DNA of 64,000 nt, from assembly GCA_019247845.1 (NCBI GenBank), contig JAFBAL010000010.1, positions 62,001 to 126,000 on the forward strand. Direction: 5' to 3'. Made by a program: the position numbers and the translations under genes. Position 1 is the first letter of the stretch, and each line of letters opens with the position of its first letter. Positions 9,200-17,495 of the stretch are shown one piece after another. The notes beneath the pieces were generated by a model. That model saw only the letters and a list, made by a program, of their open reading frames with translations. It ran no database searches and was not told the origin of the DNA. Source of the stretch: Alphaproteobacteria bacterium. Its GTDB lineage: Bacteria > Pseudomonadota > Alphaproteobacteria > Micropepsales > Micropepsaceae.

Positions 9200-11027
9200 G
9201 GGCGAGGACGAGGGTTAGGGCCGCCGGCGTGATGCCGTCGATCCGCGCCGCCTGGCCCAGGGTGGCCGGACGAATGCTGGCCAGCTTTTGCCGGACCTCC
9301 GTCGACAATCCGCGGATCGCGTCATAATCGAGGCCGTCCGGCAGGCACAGGCCTTCATCGCGCCGGAACGCCAGGATGTCTGCCTCCTGCCGGCCCAGAT
9401 AGCCGGCATATTGCGCATCGATCTCGAGCTGGTCACGGATGTTTCCCGGGAAACAATCGAGTTCCGGCCAGATCCCCGAAACCACGCCGAAATCCACGTC
9501 GGGCAAGGCGAGGAGCTCGAACGCACTGCGCCGCAGGCCATCGAGGCGGATGGCGATCCCGCGCCGCCGCGCCTCGTTGGGCGTGAGATTGAGCGTCCCC
9601 ATCCGCGCCCGCGCCCGCTCCAAGGTGTCCATCTTGGCCGTAAACGCCGCGGCCCGCTCTAGTCCTACGCAACCGGCCGCGAGTCCGACGGGGGTCAGCC
9701 GCTGGTCGGCATTGTCCGCCCGCAGGGTGAGGCGATATTCCGCGCGCGAGGTGAACATGCGATAGGGCTCGGACACGCCCCTGGTCACAAGGTCGTCGAT
9801 GAGCACCCCGATATAGGCCGCGGCCCGGTCCAGGATCATCGGCCCGGCGCCCGTCCGGCCGCGGGCGGCGTTGAGACCCGCCATCAAGCCCTGGGCCGCC
9901 GCCTCCTCATAGCCCGTCGTGCCGTTGATCTGGCCAGCGAAGTACAAGCCCTTGATTTTCTTGGTTTCCAGGGTCGGCCGGAGCTCGCGCGGGTCGACAT
10001 AGTCGTATTCGATGGCATAGCCGGGCCGGCGGACCGCGACCTGCTCCAGCCCCGGAATCGTCTTCAGGAGAGCGAGCTGGACCTCTTCCGGCAGCGAGGT
10101 CGAGATGCCGTTGGGATAGACCGTGTCGTCGTCCAGCCCTTCCGGCTCCAGGAAGATCTGGTGGCCGTCGCGGCCGGCGAAGCGCACCACCTTGTCCTCG
10201 ATCGACGGGCAATAGCGCGGGCCGGTGCTCTCGATCTGGCCGGAATACATCGGCGCGCGATGCAGGTTGGCGCGGATGATGGCGTGGGTCTCGGGTGTGG
10301 TGCGCGTGATGTGGCAGACGGTCTGCGGCGTCGCGATCGCCCCGGTGAGGAACGAAAAGGGCGAGGGCGGGTCGTCGCCGTGCTGAACCTCGAGCGCCGG
10401 CCAATCGACGGTCGTGCCGTCGAGCCGCGGCGGCGTCCCCGTCTTCAGCCGGCCCATCGCGAAGCCTTGCGAATACAAGGTCTGCGACAGCCCGACGCTC
10501 GGCGCCTCGCCGACCCGGCCGGCGGGGATGCGCGTCTCGCCCATATGGATCAGGCCGCGCAGGAAGGTGCCGGTCGTCAGCACCACAGCGCCGGCGCGGA
10601 TGGTCTCGCCCTCGGCGGTGACGACGCCGGTCGCCCGGCCGTCGGCGATCATAAGGTCTTCGGCCGCGGCGGCGCGGATATCGAGGTTCGGCTGCGCCGC
10701 CAGCGCCCCCTGCATCGCCTGGCGATAGAGCTTGCGGTCGGCCTGGGCCCGCGGCCCGCGCACGGCCGGACCCTTGCGGCGGTTGAGCATGCGGAACTGG
10801 ATCCCGGCCGCATCGGCGATCCGGCCCATCAGCCCGTCCAGCGCATCGATCTCGCGCACCAGATGGCCCTTGCCGACCCCGCCGATGGCCGGGTTGCAGG
10901 ACATCTCCCCGATGGTTTCGAGCTTGTGGGTGAGCAACAGCGTGCGCGCGCCCAGGCGCGCCGCGGCAGCCGCCGCTTCGCAGCCCGCATGGCCTCCGCC
11001 GATGACGATGACGTCGTAGGTGCTCAT
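9168..11027 (-). CDS. mnmG: tRNA U34 carboxymethylaminomethyl enzyme MnmG (GidA)
   Basis: A 619-residue FAD protein. The N-terminal Rossmann motif is [12 protein letters not shown], then [18 protein letters not shown] with the conserved Cys, and the glycine-rich [17 protein letters not shown]. The C-terminal helical domain binds MnmE. With MnmE it installs cmnm5 on wobble U34. The start chosen is [12 protein letters not shown], preceded by GGAG; a longer frame upstream lacks family similarity. Both parS-like palindromes are associated with this gene, one inside it and one just past its stop. Confidence 0.97.
   Translation of the reverse strand: MSTYDVIVIGGGHAGCEAAAAAARLGARTLLLTHKLETIGEMSCNPAIGGVGKGHLVREIDALDGLMGRIADAAGIQFRMLNRRKGPAVRGPRAQADRKLYRQAMQGALAAQPNLDIRAAAAEDLMIADGRATGVVTAEGETIRAGAVVLTTGTFLRGLIHMGETRIPAGRVGEAPSVGLSQTLYSQGFAMGRLKTGTPPRLDGTTVDWPALEVQHGDDPPSPFSFLTGAIATPQTVCHITRTTPETHAIIRANLHRAPMYSGQIESTGPRYCPSIEDKVVRFAGRDGHQIFLEPEGLDDDTVYPNGISTSLPEEVQLALLKTIPGLEQVAVRRPGYAIEYDYVDPRELRPTLETKKIKGLYFAGQINGTTGYEEAAAQGLMAGLNAARGRTGAGPMILDRAAAYIGVLIDDLVTRGVSEPYRMFTSRAEYRLTLRADNADQRLTPVGLAAGCVGLERAAAFTAKMDTLERARARMGTLNLTPNEARRRGIAIRLDGLRRSAFELLALPDVDFGVVSGIWPELDCFPGNIRDQLEIDAQYAGYLGRQEADILAFRRDEGLCLPDGLDYDAIRGLSTEVRQKLASIRPATLGQAARIDGITPAALTLVLAHVRAGTKRVA
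9440..9455. promoter_or_regulatory. candidate parS site (perfect 16-bp palindrome)
   Basis: TGTTTCCCGGGAAACA is a perfect palindrome inside mnmG, about 1.7 kb upstream of parB. The outer arms TGTTTC/GAAACA match classical parS (TGTTTCACGTGAAACA), but the centre is CCCGGG as in the Noc-binding site of Bacillus. Proximity to parAB and a near-copy 291 bp away support a role in segregation. Confidence 0.75.
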
Positions 11028-11099
11028 TGCCGCTCCATACGCGCGCCGCGGGCGAGGGGCAAGGCTCGGCGCAGCAATCCGCATCGCCGAGTCAAGTAG

Positions 11100-11111
11100 T
11101 CCGTATACGGA
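11100..11111. repeat. 12-bp palindrome between mnmG and mnmE
   Basis: TCCGTATACGGA is a perfect palindrome in the 84-bp gap upstream of mnmG. Variants occur inside parA (TCCGTGTACGGA, 8182-8193) and inside the thioredoxin-like gene (CCGTACACGG, 14299-14308). Whether it binds a regulator is unknown. Confidence 0.45.
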
Positions 11112-12380
11112 TCACTTTCCGATGCAGAAATCCTTGAACACCACGTCGAGCAGATCTTCGACGTCGACGCGTCCGGTAATGCGCCCCAATGCGCGCAATG
11201 CGAGGCGCAGCTCTTCGGCGATCAATTCGGGACGTTCGGCGGGCGCGGCCAGCGCCCCGGCAAGCGCGCGCGCCGTCTCTTCGAGCGCGCGGCGGTGGCG
11301 CTTGCGGGTGAGGGCAGGGGTTTCGCTCTTCGCGTCCAGCCGGTCGCGCACCTTTCGGGTCAGCGCGGCCACCAGCGCATCGAGGCCCGCGCCCGTCTTG
11401 AGCGAGATCGACAGGCCGTCGCGACGCCTGAGATCGGCCTTGTTCCACGCCACCAGATCGGCGCGCACCTCCGGCGGCGCGACATCGGATGCGCCGTCCA
11501 GCAGCAGCAGCACCAGATCGGCAGCCTCGGCCCGGGCGAGCGCGCGGCGCACGCCTTCGGCCTCGACCGCATCCGCCGCGTCGCGCAAGCCCGCGGTGTC
11601 GGCGACGGTCACCGCATAGCCGCCGAGGTCGAGCCGCACCTCGATCACGTCGCGCGTGGTGCCCGCGGTCTCGGCCACGATGGCGACGTCGCGCCTGGCA
11701 AGGGCGTTGACCAGCGAGCTCTTGCCGGCGTTCGGCGGACCGATCACCGTTAGATAAAGCCCCTCGCGCAGGATCTCGCCGCGTCCGCCGTCGTCGAGCC
11801 GGGCTTGGATCTGCTCGAGGATTTCCCGCACCGCGGCCTTGGCCTGGCCAAGCATGTCCGCCGGCAGCTCTTCGTCGGAGAAATCGATCGCGGCCTCGGC
11901 CCAGGCCGCGGCCCCGATCACCGCCGCGCGCCAGCCCTCGATGAGATCGGACAGCGCACCGTCGTATTGGCGCAGCGCCTGGCGCCGCTGGGCCTCGGTC
12001 TCGGCCTCGACCAGGTCGGCAATGGCCTCGGCCTGGGTGAGATCGAGCTTGCCGTTCTCGACCGCGCGGCGGCTGAATTCGCCGCGCTCGGCCGGCCGTC
12101 CGAATTCGGCCAGCGCGGTCAGCACACCCTCCACGACGGCGCGCCCGCCATGGACATGGAACTCGGCCACGTCCTCGCCGGTGAAGCTGTCAGGGCCCCG
12201 GAAATAGAGCACCAGCCCGCGGTCGATGCCGGCGATCCGCGCCAGCGCGGCCCGGCGCGGCTGGCCCGGCGGCTTGCCGGTCAAGGCTTCCACGGCGCGC
12301 GCGGCATCGGGACCCGACAGACGCACCACCGCCACCCCGGCCCGGCCGGGGGCGCTCGCCAGCGCGAAAATCGTATCCAT
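11112..12380 (-). CDS. mnmE: tRNA modification GTPase MnmE (TrmE)
   Basis: A 422-residue protein. The N-terminal formyl-THF-binding domain begins MDTIFALASAPGRAGVAVVR. The helical domain carries an inserted G domain with GPPNAGKSS (G1), AGTTRD (G2), DTAGL (G3) and NKAD (G4). The C-terminal CIGK motif ends the chain, with the catalytic Cys four residues from the end. It partners MnmG. The start at 12380 shares one base with the stop of the DUF6489 gene, so translation is likely coupled. Confidence 0.97.
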   Translation of the reverse strand: MDTIFALASAPGRAGVAVVRLSGPDAARAVEALTGKPPGQPRRAALARIAGIDRGLVLYFRGPDSFTGEDVAEFHVHGGRAVVEGVLTALAEFGRPAERGEFSRRAVENGKLDLTQAEAIADLVEAETEAQRRQALRQYDGALSDLIEGWRAAVIGAAAWAEAAIDFSDEELPADMLGQAKAAVREILEQIQARLDDGGRGEILREGLYLTVIGPPNAGKSSLVNALARRDVAIVAETAGTTRDVIEVRLDLGGYAVTVADTAGLRDAADAVEAEGVRRALARAEAADLVLLLLDGASDVAPPEVRADLVAWNKADLRRRDGLSISLKTGAGLDALVAALTRKVRDRLDAKSETPALTRKRHRRALEETARALAGALAAPAERPELIAEELRLALRALGRITGRVDVEDLLDVVFKDFCIGK

Positions 12381-12634
12381 CAGGCCTTTTTCTTCGTGCC
12401 CCCGGCGGCCCGCGCGGCGCCATCCCACAGGAAGCGCTGGAACTGCTCGAGCCCCGCCCCGCCCACCGGCATCCAGGCCTTGAACATCGCCTCGGGATCG
12501 GAGGTGTCGAGCGCGGCCTTCATGCGCTTCTGCATCTCGGCCAGCAGCTCGTCCTGCATCCTGGATACGTCGGGAAGACCCATCAGCCTGCGGGCCTCCT
12601 CGGGCGTCATGTCCATTTCGACGTTGATCTTCAT
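12380..12634 (-). CDS. DUF6489-like small protein
   Basis: An 84-residue protein with the N-terminus MKINVEMDMTPEEARRLMG, then an amphipathic helical stretch (MQDELLAEMQKRM), an aromatic segment (FQRFLWDGA) and a Lys-rich end. It resembles the short alphaproteobacterial DUF6489 family often found next to mnmE. No activity is known. The stop TGA overlaps the mnmE ATG by one base, so it is the first gene of an mnmE operon. The family name is from memory of the sequence pattern. Confidence 0.75.
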   Translation of the reverse strand: MKINVEMDMTPEEARRLMGLPDVSRMQDELLAEMQKRMKAALDTSDPEAMFKAWMPVGGAGLEQFQRFLWDGAARAAGGTKKKA

Positions 12635-12733
12635 GGGCTTAACCGCTTTCGGGGCGACCGCTTGTGAGCGCGGCCAAGGGCGCGCTAAAGGAAGCTTGAG
12701 CAAGACTTCCGCAAAACGCAAACGGGAATCATC

Positions 12734-14788
12734 ATGAGTCGCCTCGACCAGACCACCAGCCCCTATCTCCAGCTTCACAAGGACAACCCGGTCCAGTGGT
12801 ACCTCTGGGGTCGCGAGGCGTTCGAAGCGGCGGCCGCCCAGAACAAGCCCATCCTGCTCTCGGTCGGCTACACCGCCTGTCACTGGTGCCACGTGATGAA
12901 CCGCGAGAGCTTCGAGGATGCGCAGACCGCGGCGCTGATGAACGACAACTTCATCAACGTGCTCGTCGACCGCACCGAACGGCCCGACGTCGACCAGGTC
13001 TATCAGAACGCGGCGACCCTGATGGGCGCGCGCGGCGGCTGGCCGCTGACGATGTTCCTGGACTCGAAGGGCATGCCCTATCTCGCCGGCGGCTATTTCG
13101 CCAAGGAAGAGAAGGCGGGCGGCCTGCCGTCGTTCAAGACCGCGCTCACCGAGGCCGCCAAGCTCTATCGCGACAGGGCCGACGAGGTCGCCCAGGGCAC
13201 CGCGCGCATCGGCGAGCAGCTGAACGAGGTGTTCAACCGCTCGATGCGCGCCCCGCTCGACGCCCAGGCGCTCGACCTCGCCGCCATCAGCATGGCGCAC
13301 CGCTTCGACATCTTCTTCGGCGGCATCATCGGCACGCCGAAATTCCCGTCGGTGCAGCAGGTCGAGGTCTTGTGGCGCGCTTATCTGCGCAGCGCCGCGC
13401 CGCAGTTCCTCCAGCTGATGTCGACCACCCTCGACCACATGCTGATCGCGGGGCTCTACGACCACGTCGGCGGCGGCTTCTTCCGCTACGTCGTCGACGA
13501 GCGCTGGGAGACGCCGCACTTCGAGAAGGTCGGCAACGACAACGCCCAGATCGTCGGCCTGATGACCTCGGTGTGGCAGCACAACCGCAACGCCATCTGC
13601 GAGATCCGCATCCACGAGACCATCGACTGGCTGATGCGCGAGATGATGGTCGAGGACGCCTTCGCGGCCGCGCTCGACGCCGACACCGACGGCGAAGAGG
13701 GCAAGTATTATCTGTGGAGCGAGGCCGAGATCGATGCCGCGCTCGTCGGCACCTTCGTGCAGAAGTTCAAGCAGGCCTACAGCGTCACGCGCGACGGCAA
13801 CTTCAACGGCAAGAACGTCCTGCACCGCCAGGGCTCGTCCGCGCCGTTCCCGCAATCCGATGCCGACGAGACGCTGCTCAAGCGCCAGCGCGACCTCCTT
13901 CTCGCCGCGCGCCAGAAGCGCAACGCGCCGCTGCGCGACGACAAGGTGCTGGCCGACGCCAACGGCATGATGATCACCGCGCTGGTCGAGGCCGGCCAGG
14001 CGATGGGCCGCACCGACTGGACGACGGCCGCGATCAAGGCCTTCGACTTCGTGGTCAAGGCGCTGGGCGACGGCGACAAGCTCAGCCATTCCTGGCGCGC
14101 GGGAAAGCGCGGCCACCAGGCCTTCTCCGACGACTATGCGCATATGGCGCGCGCGGCGCTGGCCCTGTGGGAGGCGACCGGCGAGCCGCGCTTCCTCGAG
14201 CGCGCCAAGGCCTGGGCGCATACCCTGAACGAGAACTACTGGGACGGCGTTATGGGCGGCTATTTCTACACCGCGCATGACGACGAGCCGCTGATCGTCC
14301 GTACACGGTCGATCTACGACCAGACCCAGCCGCCCGCCAATGCGGTGATGATCGGCGTGCTGGCGCGCCTGTTCATGGCGACGAACGAGATGGTCTACAA
14401 CGAGCGCTGCGGTACCTTGCTGCGCGGCTTCACGACCGAGGCGATGCGCGTGCCGCAGGCGATGGGCAGCTATTTCAACAACGTCGAGTTCGCCGCCTCG
14501 AACCTGCAGATCGTCATCGTCGGGCCCAACTCCAGCGCCAAGACGCAGGAGCTGGTCGCCGCCGTCAACGGCCGCAGCCTGCCCAACAAGCTGCTCACGG
14601 TCGTGACGCCCGACTTCGCCCTTCCCGAAGGCCATGTCGCGCGCGGCAAGGCGATGGAGAACGGCCAGCCGACGGCCTATCTGTGCCAGCGCGGCTCGGT
14701 CTCGGCGCCGATCACCAACGCTGTGACCTTGAGCCAGATCCTGCAGCTGCCGCAGCAGCGGCCCGCCCCCGGCGCCCGCCCGCAGTGA
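12734..14788 (+). CDS. YyaL-type thioredoxin-domain protein (DUF255)
   Basis: A 684-residue protein. The N-terminal DUF255 thioredoxin-like domain has CHWC (Cys49-Cys52) in the signature VGYTACHWCHVMNRESFED. A long six-hairpin glycosidase-like (alpha/alpha) domain follows, with GGF-RY-VDE-W-PHFEKV and S-Y-DQ segments. This matches bacterial YyaL and animal SPATA20. The enzymatic role is not established. There is no signal peptide, so it is cytosolic. It lies divergently from the DUF6489-mnmE operon and upstream of a dienelactone hydrolase gene. Confidence 0.9.
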   Translation: MSRLDQTTSPYLQLHKDNPVQWYLWGREAFEAAAAQNKPILLSVGYTACHWCHVMNRESFEDAQTAALMNDNFINVLVDRTERPDVDQVYQNAATLMGARGGWPLTMFLDSKGMPYLAGGYFAKEEKAGGLPSFKTALTEAAKLYRDRADEVAQGTARIGEQLNEVFNRSMRAPLDAQALDLAAISMAHRFDIFFGGIIGTPKFPSVQQVEVLWRAYLRSAAPQFLQLMSTTLDHMLIAGLYDHVGGGFFRYVVDERWETPHFEKVGNDNAQIVGLMTSVWQHNRNAICEIRIHETIDWLMREMMVEDAFAAALDADTDGEEGKYYLWSEAEIDAALVGTFVQKFKQAYSVTRDGNFNGKNVLHRQGSSAPFPQSDADETLLKRQRDLLLAARQKRNAPLRDDKVLADANGMMITALVEAGQAMGRTDWTTAAIKAFDFVVKALGDGDKLSHSWRAGKRGHQAFSDDYAHMARAALALWEATGEPRFLERAKAWAHTLNENYWDGVMGGYFYTAHDDEPLIVRTRSIYDQTQPPANAVMIGVLARLFMATNEMVYNERCGTLLRGFTTEAMRVPQAMGSYFNNVEFAASNLQIVIVGPNSSAKTQELVAAVNGRSLPNKLLTVVTPDFALPEGHVARGKAMENGQPTAYLCQRGSVSAPITNAVTLSQILQLPQQRPAPGARPQ

Positions 14789-14818
14789 CGGGAGCGCGCC
14801 CGCGATAGAGAGGCTTCG

Positions 14819-15517
14819 ATGACCGCCAAGCAGATCTCGATCTCCACGCCCGACGGCGCGTTTGCGGGCTACCTGGCCGTGCCGAGCTCGGCGCGCGGTC
14901 CCGGCATCGTCGTCATCCAGGAGATCTTCGGCGTCAACCAGGTGATGCGCGACGTCGCCGACGGGCTCGCCGCCCACGGCTATTTCGCGCTGGTGCCCGA
15001 CCTCTTCTGGCGGCTCGAGCCCGGCGTGCAGCTGACCGACAAGACCGATGCCGAATGGCAGCGCGCCTTCGACCTGATGAACCGCTTCGATCCGGACAAG
15101 GGCGTGGCCGACATCCAGGCCGCGATCGACGCCTTGCGCGGCCGCGAAGGCTGCACGGGCAAGGTGGGCGCGGTCGGATATTGCCTGGGCGGACTGCTCG
15201 CCTATCTCACCGCGGCGCGCACCGACATCGATGCCTCGGTCGGCTATTACGGCGTGAACATCCATCAGAAGCTCGACGAAGCGGCGAACATCAAGAGGCC
15301 TTTGATGCTGCATGTCGCCGCAAAGGACCAGTTCGTGCCGCCCGAGGCGCAGAAGAAGATCGTCGACGGCTTGAGCGGCAATCCGCTGGTCGCCGTCCAC
15401 GTCTATCCGGAGATGGACCACGCCTTCGCGCGCGTCGGCGGGGCGCATTACGACAAGGCCTGCGCCGATCTCGCCAACGGGCGGACCTCGACCTTCTTCC
15501 GGCAGCACCTGGGTTGA
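14819..15517 (+). CDS. dienelactone hydrolase family protein
   Basis: A 232-residue alpha/beta hydrolase. The DLH triad is visible: nucleophile Cys122 in GYCLGG, Asp170 in AAKDQF and His201 in EMDHAF. The conserved acidic residue Glu35 sits in VIQEIFGVN. DLH enzymes open dienelactones in chlorocatechol breakdown, but most stand-alone paralogues have unknown substrates. It follows the YyaL gene by 30 bp with a GAGAGG ribosome site, so they may be cotranscribed. No aromatic-degradation genes are nearby. Confidence 0.92.
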   Translation: MTAKQISISTPDGAFAGYLAVPSSARGPGIVVIQEIFGVNQVMRDVADGLAAHGYFALVPDLFWRLEPGVQLTDKTDAEWQRAFDLMNRFDPDKGVADIQAAIDALRGREGCTGKVGAVGYCLGGLLAYLTAARTDIDASVGYYGVNIHQKLDEAANIKRPLMLHVAAKDQFVPPEAQKKIVDGLSGNPLVAVHVYPEMDHAFARVGGAHYDKACADLANGRTSTFFRQHLG

Positions 15518-15573
15518 TCTTGCAGAGGTTGTATATTTGAACAATAATCTCTCTGGTTTAGGGAGACCTCGTC

Positions 15574-16569
15574 ATGCATCGTCGTGGTTTGAAGCTCGGC
15601 CTGGGATTGCTGCTGACCGGGTACGTTGCCGCGGGCGCCGATCCGGCGCCGCGCCCTTCGATCTGGATATGGCCGCTCTCGAGCTATGGCCGCAGCGCCG
15701 TATCCCAGGACTATGCCGAATACGGGTATGTCGAGGGCAAGCATCACACCGGGATGGACATCGGCACGGGCGGCACCCATCCCGACGTCCACGCTGCCGC
15801 CTCAGGTTACATCACGAAGTACGTGCCGAACGGGGCGACCGGCTGCAAATCCACCGGCTGTCCCGATCACGGCTACGGCAACTCGCTTGCCATCCGCCAT
15901 AAACGCAAGCTCTACAGTTTCTATGCGCATATGGACCACATCGACGCGGAACTGCTCTCGCGGATCAAGGACAAATGCCAAGAGCACGCCGGCAAAGACC
16001 AATACGGCGCAGTGATGGACGAATGGGACTGCAAGAACAAAGCCGTGCATGTGCAACAGGGCGACACGATCGGCGTCGTCGGCAACACCACCTATGGCTG
16101 CTCGGGGCCGACATGCTATTTCACCGACAAGGTGCTTCCCATTCATCTGCACTTCGAGTCGAAGAAGTTCGACACGCTCGAATCGCCCGATGAGCCGACC
16201 GCTTTCGGCTATTCCGTTGCCCATCCCCATTTCGACGGCTGGCAGGATCCGATCAGCTGGGTCGAAGGCTCCACTTCGATCGCCGATCCCTATCAAGTCA
16301 CCGTCACCGGAGACGGTGAAGGCGTGAACATGCGGGTCGGCCCGAATACCGAGTATCCGGCCCGCCTCGCTGCCCATGCGGGCGCGACCTATTGGGCGCA
16401 GAACACGCTGGGGTCCACCGGCGGCTGCTCGATGGGCTGGTACAAGCTGCGCCGGACGCGCGATCTGTCCGGCGATCCCAACACCTATTTCGTTGCCAAC
16501 GACGGTTATAAGCTTCCGGACGTATGGGTTTGCCGCGGCAACAACGGGATCACGTACATCGCACCCTGA
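15574..16569 (+). CDS. exported M23-family (LytM-like) peptidase with SH3-like tail
   Basis: A 331-residue protein with a signal peptide (cleavage near VAAGA). The M23 metal site is present: His58 and Asp62 in HHTGMD, His119 in FYAHMD, and the HLH pair at 191-193 in PIHLHFE. The family cleaves peptidoglycan cross-bridges. Several Cys pairs (CKSTGC, CSGPTC, and CSMGW with VWVC) suggest disulfides, which fits export. The segment from about residue 245 (GEGVNMRVGPNTEY) resembles a bacterial SH3 domain. It is slightly less GC-rich than its neighbours and may be acquired. Confidence 0.85.
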   Translation: MHRRGLKLGLGLLLTGYVAAGADPAPRPSIWIWPLSSYGRSAVSQDYAEYGYVEGKHHTGMDIGTGGTHPDVHAAASGYITKYVPNGATGCKSTGCPDHGYGNSLAIRHKRKLYSFYAHMDHIDAELLSRIKDKCQEHAGKDQYGAVMDEWDCKNKAVHVQQGDTIGVVGNTTYGCSGPTCYFTDKVLPIHLHFESKKFDTLESPDEPTAFGYSVAHPHFDGWQDPISWVEGSTSIADPYQVTVTGDGEGVNMRVGPNTEYPARLAAHAGATYWAQNTLGSTGGCSMGWYKLRRTRDLSGDPNTYFVANDGYKLPDVWVCRGNNGITYIAP

Positions 16570-16622
16570 AGCGTCACGCCGTCCGAGGTGACATCGGCGT
16601 CCGCCGATCTACAATAGGACCG

Positions 16623-17339
16623 ATGCGTACGCTCACCCTCATCGCCATCGCGTTTGCGGCCTATCTCGCCGCCGACGTGGCGCATGAGGGGCTCGGCCAT
16701 GGCGGCACCTGCATCGCGCTCGGCGGGCGCATGCTGCTGCTCGACACGACCTATGAGAGCTGCTCGATCCAGAGCCGCTGGATCGATCTCGCCGGACCGC
16801 TCGTCGGCATCGTCGTGGCGCTGCTGGCCTGGGCGGGGGCGCGGTCGGCGCGGCTTGCGAACCTGCGCGTCTTCTGCTCGCTGCTCTTCGCTTATGCCGC
16901 GTTCTGGAATCTCGGCTACATGATCAAGTCGGGGATCGCCTACGGCGGCGACTGGCACTTCGCCGTCGCCGGGCTGGCGCCCGCGGGCGTCTGGCACGTC
17001 GCGCTCGCCGTCGCAGGCGTCGCGCTCTACATCGGCGCGATGCGCATGCTCGCAGGCGCATGGCCGAGCGGCTCCGACATGCCCTCCGCAGCTTTTGCGC
17101 TCACTGCCTATGTCGCGGCCGCGGCGCTCTCCGCAGCCGGCGGCCTGTTCGATCCGCGCGGACCTTCCGCCGCGCTGACCGATGCGCTGCCGTCGTCCCT
17201 GGGCTCGATCGGGTTGGTGCTGGTGGGACTGAGACGCACCGGCGGCGTGGCGCTGCCGGTATCGTGGGCCTGGATCGCCGCCGGCGTGGTATCGGCGGTG
17301 GTCTTCGTGCGCCTGCTCGGTCCCGGGCTGCGGTTCTGA
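16623..17339 (+). CDS. polytopic membrane protein with HEGLGH motif
   Basis: A 238-residue protein with six to seven hydrophobic segments. The first helix ends in HEGLGHGG (His21, Glu22, His26), which resembles the HExxH zinc site of M50 site-2 proteases but has one extra residue between Glu and the second His. A later NLGYMIKSG segment is placed where M50 enzymes have their third ligand, but no clear LDG-type Asp is seen. It could be a divergent intramembrane metalloprotease or only a look-alike. The start chosen is MRTLTLIAIAFAAYL. Confidence 0.6.
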   Translation: MRTLTLIAIAFAAYLAADVAHEGLGHGGTCIALGGRMLLLDTTYESCSIQSRWIDLAGPLVGIVVALLAWAGARSARLANLRVFCSLLFAYAAFWNLGYMIKSGIAYGGDWHFAVAGLAPAGVWHVALAVAGVALYIGAMRMLAGAWPSGSDMPSAAFALTAYVAAAALSAAGGLFDPRGPSAALTDALPSSLGSIGLVLVGLRRTGGVALPVSWAWIAAGVVSAVVFVRLLGPGLRF

Positions 17340-17495
17340 TCCGCCGGCGCCCGCACGTCCTCGACCGTGCAGGAAGACAATATGGGATTGTCCTTGGCGC
17401 GGCCGCGGCGAGGGCGGGAGCGGCGAGGGAGGCAAGGACGAGCGGCGCGATACGCATGGGAGCTCCCGCATGGGCTGCTCCTCACAGGGGCAGGA

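Noticed and set aside
12380..15544. A 1054-codon open frame on the minus strand across the YyaL and dienelactone hydrolase genes.
   Set aside because: It is the antisense of two well-supported genes in GC-rich sequence; its translation is repetitive Arg/Asp/His/Val-rich with no domain. Only its last 84 codons (DUF6489) are real.
17340..17495. A short minus-strand frame from 17457 beginning like a signal peptide (MRIAPLVLASLAAPALAAAA), with IVFLHGRG in another frame.
   Set aside because: After about 25 codons it runs into the antisense of the HEGLGH gene and becomes Arg/Pro-rich. At most it is a remnant of an exported hydrolase; too little to call.
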